Source: Mucilaginibacter cryoferens
Lineage (GTDB): Bacteria > Bacteroidota > Bacteroidia > Sphingobacteriales > Sphingobacteriaceae
Direction of reading: 5' to 3'
Assembly: GCF_014205845.1 (NCBI RefSeq)
Contig: NZ_JACHCR010000041.1
Span: 1-16,841, forward strand
DNA: 16,841 bases
The position numbers and the translations under genes were made by a program. Below are positions 13,441 through 16,841 of the stretch, one piece after another (positions within the stretch are counted from its first letter, which is position 1; each line of letters begins with the position of its first letter). Below the pieces are notes generated by a model that was given only the letters and a program-made list of their open reading frames with translations, did not search any database and was not told the origin of the DNA.

Positions 13441-13626
13441 ATGGATAAAATAACCTTCCTTATTGAACGTGCGGAAGAAGGTGGATTTAACGCGAGGGCT
13501 ATAAACCAATCTATATTTACCCAGGCAGAAACGTTGGCACTACTTGAAATTAATATTGCTGACGCCATTGAATGCCATTTTGACGATATTCGTCCCGGCT
13601 TTGAATTAAAGTTAGTTGATCTATGA
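13441..13626 (+). CDS. HicB-like small protein (orphan antitoxin candidate)
   Basis: A 61-residue protein with the fold signature of the HicB-like N-terminal domain: ITFLIERAEEGGFNARAI, then SIFTQAETLALLEINIADA and ECHFDD. Members of this type normally precede a HicA mRNA-cleaving toxin gene and neutralise it. Here no HicA follows. An ATG overlaps the stop (ATGA at 13623-13626), as expected for a coupled partner, but the frame leaves coding-like sequence within ten codons, enters the palindromic repeat at 13653 and stops at about 13718. The C-terminus is shorter than I expect for the family. The gene may be a leftover of a broken toxin-antitoxin pair. Homologues are sometimes mislabelled as 2-oxoisovalerate dehydrogenase subunits; there is no such enzyme here. 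Confidence 0.6.
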   Translation: MDKITFLIERAEEGGFNARAINQSIFTQAETLALLEINIADAIECHFDDIRPGFELKLVDL

Positions 13627-13652
13627 AGCTGTGTAAAAACACAAAAGCATAC

Positions 13653-13749
13653 CGTCATTGCGAGGTACGAAGCAATCTCTACACAGGCAGGTTGGAAATG
13701 CAAATCCTCTCTGTATAGCATAGAGATTGCTTCGTGCCTCGCAATGACG
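13653..13749. repeat. Palindromic dispersed repeat (REP-like), complete copy
   Basis: The 28-base arms 13653-13680 and 13722-13749 are inverted copies with one mismatch. The arms read CGTCATTGCGAGG(T/C) then ACGAAGCAATCTCT. The 41-base centre has further weak pairing. This CATTGCGAGG...GAAGCAATC unit recurs at the end of this window (16810-16841). It lies between the HicB-like gene and the LysR gene and may work as a two-way transcription barrier. Confidence 0.88.
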
Positions 13750-13810
13750 CTTGAATATATGTTTCATTAGAACTACAAAAGCATTAATAAATCAAATTTA
13801 GACAACCTCT

Positions 13811-14710
13811 ATGATCTCTTTCGCTCACCGTGTTTTTATGGAAGTTGCTGCCAATTTGAGTTTCTCAAAGGCGGCACAGGTGCTGTTTGTAACCCAGCCG
13901 GCCATCAGCAAGCACATTAAAGCGTTAGAAGATCAGTACAAAGTGCCGCTGTTTGAACGCAAGGGCAACAGCATATTACTTACCGAAGCCGGTAAAAAGC
14001 TGAACGAATACCTGCAGCAGGCCACCGAAATTGAACGTAAAATTGAGTACGATCTATCGGTGCTCAGCAACCTGTCGCAAGCGGCGGGGCATTTGCGTTT
14101 GGGGGCCAGTACTACCATCGCGCTGTATATATTGCCATCTATACTATCGGGCTTTCAGCGCGAATATGCCAATGTAGATATTCAGCTGGTGAACCGTAAC
14201 TCCGAGTATATTTTAAACGCGCTGCTTAACCATGAGGTGGATATTGGCATTATTGAGGTAGATAATAAGCTTACCACGGTATCGTATAAGCCGTTTATGA
14301 GTGATGAGGTGATTCCGGTATGTTCGGCAAAAAGTCCGCTGGCGGGGCGGTCGTTAAGTTTAAAGCAGTTTGTAAAAACACCGCTGGCAGTAAGGGAGCG
14401 TGGTTCGGGTACGTTGAACGCGGTGTTAAAGTCGCTTTCGGCGCTGCATATTAAACCGGCCGACTTATCGGTAAAAATCCGTCTGGGCGGCACCGAGGCG
14501 CTTAAAAACTTTCTGCTGGCCGATCAGTGCCTGGGCTTTATGCCCCGCCCATCCATCATCCGCCAGCTGGCCGAAGGCGACCTGGTTGAAGTACCTGTAG
14601 AAGGATTAAAAATAACCCGCGATTTCTTCTTCATCCGCCGTAAAGGCACCGAAGATTACGGGCTCACGAGTAATTTTATCAATTACGCGCTACAGCATAT
14701 TGAGTCTTAA
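13811..14710 (+). CDS. LysR-type transcriptional regulator
   Basis: A 299-residue protein of standard LysR length and layout. Residues 1-60 form the winged helix-turn-helix, with the typical block SFSKAAQVLFVTQPAISKHI and ALEDQYKVPLFER. A linker helix follows, then from about 90 to 290 the two-lobed effector-binding domain (LRLGASTTIALYILPSIL, VDIGIIE and GLTSNFINYAL). It is expected to act as a tetramer on a nearby promoter after binding a small ligand. LysR genes often lie divergent from their target, but upstream here is the palindromic repeat and a rightward gene, so the target is not apparent and may be elsewhere or its own gene. The ATG at 13811 puts the HTH at the normal distance from the N-terminus. 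Confidence 0.93.
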   Translation: MISFAHRVFMEVAANLSFSKAAQVLFVTQPAISKHIKALEDQYKVPLFERKGNSILLTEAGKKLNEYLQQATEIERKIEYDLSVLSNLSQAAGHLRLGASTTIALYILPSILSGFQREYANVDIQLVNRNSEYILNALLNHEVDIGIIEVDNKLTTVSYKPFMSDEVIPVCSAKSPLAGRSLSLKQFVKTPLAVRERGSGTLNAVLKSLSALHIKPADLSVKIRLGGTEALKNFLLADQCLGFMPRPSIIRQLAEGDLVEVPVEGLKITRDFFFIRRKGTEDYGLTSNFINYALQHIES

Positions 14711-14825
14711 GTTGTAGGTCGGAGGTTTTAAGTTGGAAGTTTTAGGTCGGAAGTCCCAAGTCAGACTTTTCTCTTTTCTATACTTAGAACGTAACACTTA
14801 AAACGTCCAACATAAGAATCCAGAC
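14711..14825. repeat. Degenerate short tandem repeats between convergent genes
   Basis: Imperfect repeats of AGGTCGGAGGTTTTAAGTTGG-like units (AGGTCGGA at about 14716 and 14745, with AAGTTGGAAG between), then a C- and T-rich tail. No coding potential. It lies between the ends of the LysR gene and bshA and could pair into weak stems, but no standard terminator is clear. Confidence 0.5.
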
Positions 14826-15989
14826 TTAAGCTAAATTACCCTTACACTTCTCCACTTTACCTTTGCATTTCTCAATCACTTCCAGGTAATAGTTTTCGTA
14901 AACGGGCAATATGGTTGCCAGGTCGAACTGTTTGGCGCGGGCAAGGGCGTTATTTTTAAAAGTTTCCAGGCGGGCTTCGTCTTCCAGTATGTAGATGGCT
15001 TTGGCGGCCATGGTGTCAACATCGCCAACATCACATAAAAAGCCGGTTTCGCCGTCAACATTCAGCTCGGGCAAACCGCCGGCGTTGCTGCTTATTACGG
15101 GTACCTTGCAGGCCATGGCCTCTAAGGCTGCCAAACCAAAACTTTCTGATTGCGATGGCATCAGGAAAAGGTCGGCTACCGAGAGGATCTCTTCAATGGC
15201 ATCCTGCTTGCCCAAAAAGCGTACGTTGTCGGTAACACCCAGGTCGCGGCACAGCTGTTCGCAGCCAGAGCGTTCGGGACCGTCGCCTACCATCAGCAGT
15301 TTGGATGGGATAGTTTTAACCACTTGGGCAAATATCTTCACCACATCTTCGGTACGTTTTACCTTGCGGAAGTTGGAGGTATGCACCAGCACTTTTTCGC
15401 CCGATGGGGCTATAGCTTTTTTAAAGTGATCTTTGGCTTTGAGGCTAAAACGGTTAAGATCTATAAAGTTGGGGATCACCTTAATATCGTTCTCTATCTC
15501 AAAAAACTTATAGGTATCCTCGCGCAGGTTTTCTGATACGGCGGTTACACCGTCGGATTTATTGATGGAGAAGGTAACCACCGGCTTAAACGTACGATCT
15601 TTACCCACCAGGGTAATATCGGTACCGTGCAGCGTGGTAACCACCGGGATATAAATACCATAAGTTTCCAGTATCTGCTTGGCCATAAAGGCCGCCGAGG
15701 CATGCGGAATGGCGTAATGCACGTGCAGTACATCCAGCTTCTCGTGGCGCACCACATCAACCAGTCGGCTGGCCAGGGCCAGTTCATAGGGCGGAAAATC
15801 AAACAGCGGATAATTACTTACCGAAACCTCGTGGTAAAACAGGTTTTCGGAAAAAAGATCCAGGCGTGCAGGCTGGTTATAGGTAACAAAATGCACCTGG
15901 TGACCGCGGTCTGCAAGGGCTTTACCAAGTTCAGTAGCAACCACTCCGCTTCCGCCGAAGGTTGGGTAACAAACAATTCCGATCTTCAT
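14826..15989 (-). CDS. bshA: N-acetyl-alpha-D-glucosaminyl L-malate synthase (bacillithiol synthesis)
   Basis: A 387-residue GT-B fold family 4 glycosyltransferase. It joins GlcNAc from UDP-GlcNAc to L-malate, the first step to bacillithiol, the low-molecular-weight thiol of Bacillota and many Bacteroidota. Seen: the N-terminal glycine loop PTFGGSGVVATELG (10-23), HVHYAIPHA (89-97), LHGTDITLVG (120-129), VSENLRED (151-158), and in the C-terminal domain the EX7E-type motif SESFGLAALEAM with Glu282 and Glu290. These blocks are characteristic of BshA among related glycosyltransferases. The last 15 residues contain a duplicated EKCKG(K/N) unit with two cysteines (375 and 382), probably encoded by captured repeat DNA. 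The gene is divergent from the VOC-protein gene; bshB and bshC are not in the window. Confidence 0.93.
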   Translation of the reverse strand: MKIGIVCYPTFGGSGVVATELGKALADRGHQVHFVTYNQPARLDLFSENLFYHEVSVSNYPLFDFPPYELALASRLVDVVRHEKLDVLHVHYAIPHASAAFMAKQILETYGIYIPVVTTLHGTDITLVGKDRTFKPVVTFSINKSDGVTAVSENLREDTYKFFEIENDIKVIPNFIDLNRFSLKAKDHFKKAIAPSGEKVLVHTSNFRKVKRTEDVVKIFAQVVKTIPSKLLMVGDGPERSGCEQLCRDLGVTDNVRFLGKQDAIEEILSVADLFLMPSQSESFGLAALEAMACKVPVISSNAGGLPELNVDGETGFLCDVGDVDTMAAKAIYILEDEARLETFKNNALARAKQFDLATILPVYENYYLEVIEKCKGKVEKCKGNLA

Positions 15990-16112
15990 TTATGTGTTAT
16001 AATTCGCTGCAAGTTTAACAGCAATTTATGGCAAATGTGTTACCACTGTGTAAAATCATTTAACTTAGTTAACTTGTTTTTACAAATCAATTACCTACAA
16101 ATATAACCTACT
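15990..16112. promoter_or_regulatory. Divergent promoter region of bshA and the VOC gene
   Basis: A 123-base AT-rich gap between two divergent starts (bshA ATG ending at 15989, VOC ATG at 16113). It must contain both promoters. Several near matches to TAnnTTTG occur (for example TAAACTTG on the minus strand) but none has a -33 partner at the right spacing, so I do not mark exact elements. Confidence 0.5.
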
Positions 16113-16535
16113 ATGGCAAACAGTATCAATTTAACAATCAACGCTATACAGCACATCGGCGTCCCGGTTACCAACATCGTGGCATCGCAGCAATTTTACA
16201 GCCAGCTGGGCTTTACCAATGTAATGGAAGCCCCCTTTATAGATAATGGCGACACCGGCACCTGCGTAATGATGCAGTTTAACAGCATGGTAATAGAGCT
16301 GTACCAACTGCCCCCGGCAGCCCTTGCCGAAATTCGCAGCCGCAGCAACGGCCATATAGATCACGTAGCTTTTGATGTAAACGATATCGACGAAGCTTTT
16401 AAAACCATCTCCCAGGCCGGCTTTAACGTGCTGGAACCCGCCCCGGTTTTTCTTCATTTCTGGAAAAACGGCTGCAAATACTTCAACATCACCGGCCCAG
16501 ATGGAGAGCGACTGGAGTTTAACCAGATACTGTGA
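16113..16535 (+). CDS. VOC-fold (glyoxalase/dioxygenase superfamily) protein
   Basis: A 140-residue single-chain vicinal oxygen chelate protein made of two beta-alpha-beta-beta-beta modules (about 10-65 and 80-138). The four usual metal ligand positions are present: His14 (IQHIGVPV), Glu62 (MVIELYQ), His84 (HIDHVAFDV) and Glu135 (GERLEFNQ), so a metal-dependent lyase, isomerase or fosfomycin/glyoxalase-type transferase is possible. H-E-H-E is the glyoxalase I pattern, but the size and sequence do not identify the substrate. Its divergence from bshA is suggestive, since some thiol transferases of this fold use bacillithiol, but that link is inference. An ATG at 16113 gives a normal N-terminus. 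Confidence 0.85.
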   Translation: MANSINLTINAIQHIGVPVTNIVASQQFYSQLGFTNVMEAPFIDNGDTGTCVMMQFNSMVIELYQLPPAALAEIRSRSNGHIDHVAFDVNDIDEAFKTISQAGFNVLEPAPVFLHFWKNGCKYFNITGPDGERLEFNQIL

Positions 16536-16620
16536 TTTTTGGGGAGCAAGGATTTAGGCAGCAAGGAGCAAGGAGTAAAGATTTTTGGAGTAAGGATTTT
16601 TGGATGATGGATTTTTCAGG
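16536..16620. repeat. Degenerate purine-rich repeats after the VOC gene
   Basis: Imperfect units such as GGAGCAAGGA, GGAGTAAAGATTTTTGG and GGAGTAAGGATTTTTGG follow one another. They are of the same loose kind as those at 14711-14825. No gene. Confidence 0.5.
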
Positions 16621-16624
16621 GTGT

Positions 16625-16668
16625 CCGTCCGCTTTGGGGTATCGGTGTTTGGGCGGACGGGGGGCTTT
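16625..16668 (+). terminator. Probable terminator of the VOC gene
   Basis: CCGTCCGC (16625-16632) pairs with GCGGACGG (16653-16660), followed by GGGGCTTTT. The loop is 20 bases and the T run is short, so termination is likely but not certain. It is 89 bases after the stop codon. Confidence 0.55.
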
Positions 16669-16673
16669 TGGGT

Positions 16674-16757
16674 TTTAAAACTATGTGATTGGGAGATTAC
16701 GTTTAATTCGTAAAGAAAGTTCTGATAGTCAATGCTTTAAAACTATGTCATTGCGAG
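16674..16757. repeat. 22-base direct repeat pair
   Basis: TTTAAAACTATGTGATTGGGAG at 16674-16695 (written here as TTTAAAACTATGTG plus ATTGGGAG) recurs at 16736-16757 with two substitutions. The second copy runs into CATTGCGAG, the starting word of the palindromic repeat family. Confidence 0.65.
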
Positions 16758-16796
16758 TGACAACCGGGGGTAACCCAGAAAAAACAGTAATGACAT
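16745..16796. repeat. Inverted repeat with 8-base arms
   Basis: ATGTCATT (16745-16752) and AATGACAT (16789-16796) are perfect inverted copies enclosing 36 bases. The left arm continues into GCGAG, so this may be a decayed palindromic-repeat copy. Confidence 0.5.
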
Positions 16797-16809
16797 CTTA
16801 AAAAAAGAC

Positions 16810-16841
16810 CGTCCTTGCGAGGAGGTACGACGAAGCAATCC
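16810..16841. repeat. Palindromic dispersed repeat, one arm, cut by window end
   Basis: CGTCCTTGCGAGGAGG followed by TACGACGAAGCAATCC is a longer-armed variant of the arm at 13653-13680 (three extra bases in each half: GAGGAGG and ACGACGAAG). The expected inverted partner lies beyond the window. Confidence 0.75.

Noticed and set aside
13441..13626. 2-oxoisovalerate dehydrogenase subunit, the label I recall for similar small proteins
   Set aside because: 61 residues with HicB-like pattern and none of the dehydrogenase's domains.
14995..15536. Rightward ORFs of 128-144 codons opposite bshA
   Set aside because: Antisense shadows of a complete, well-recognised bshA reading frame; no family resemblance.
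1..16841. CRISPR array or cas genes
   Set aside because: No regularly spaced direct repeats and no Cas-like protein; the repeats present are palindromic or dispersed singly.

Overview
The window looks like a chromosome segment of a Bacteroidota species, most probably family Sphingobacteriaceae (Mucilaginibacter/Pedobacter type). The grounds are the 5S rRNA sequence style, a bshA gene (bacillithiol synthesis), AT-rich translation starts mostly without a strong Shine-Dalgarno, an exact-spaced Bacteroidota-type -33/-7 promoter before asd, and palindromic intergenic repeats of a type I associate with these genomes. The genus is an inference; no species can be named from this sequence.

Layout. 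Positions 1-147 hold the 3' end of an rRNA operon (5S rRNA and terminator). A gene-poor stretch of about 840 bases follows, then tRNA-Ser(UGA) at 988-1074 with its own terminator. From about 1.3 to 11.3 kb lies an AT-rich defence island whose genes, with one exception, read leftward. In transcription order they are: a RhuM-family gene; a 1262-residue Type IIG restriction-modification enzyme; a serine DNA invertase; an Mrr-type modification-dependent endonuclease; a small HipA-like/DUF5655 chimera; and a second RhuM-family gene. The exception is a promoterless rightward ORF (5052-5984), a second version of the last 293 codons of the Type IIG gene.

The central discovery is an invertible specificity cassette. 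The silent ORF and the expressed 3' end of the Type IIG gene lie tail to tail and overlap by 23 bases. Both begin at an inverted repeat (5051-5071 and 6824-6844) that contains in-frame ATG AGC GTT TAT, and the invertase gene starts 94 bases outside the left repeat. Flipping the 1.8-kb segment would replace residues 970-1262, including the target recognition domain, with 310 different residues in frame, giving a 1279-residue enzyme of new DNA specificity. The system would switch between two methylation/restriction specificities without an obvious off state. An Mrr nuclease, a family that attacks methylated DNA, appears to share a transcription unit with the invertase.

The island is bracketed by inverted copies of a ~100-base intergenic repeat (1323-1424 and 11162-11255), with a degenerate third copy at about 9880-9935 inside it.

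The right part (11.4-16.8 kb) is ordinary chromosome: asd (lysine/threonine/methionine pathway), a secreted protein of unknown function, an orphan HicB-like small protein beside a near-perfect 28-base-arm palindromic repeat, a LysR-type regulator, bshA, and a VOC-fold protein divergent from bshA. The window ends inside another copy of the palindromic repeat family.
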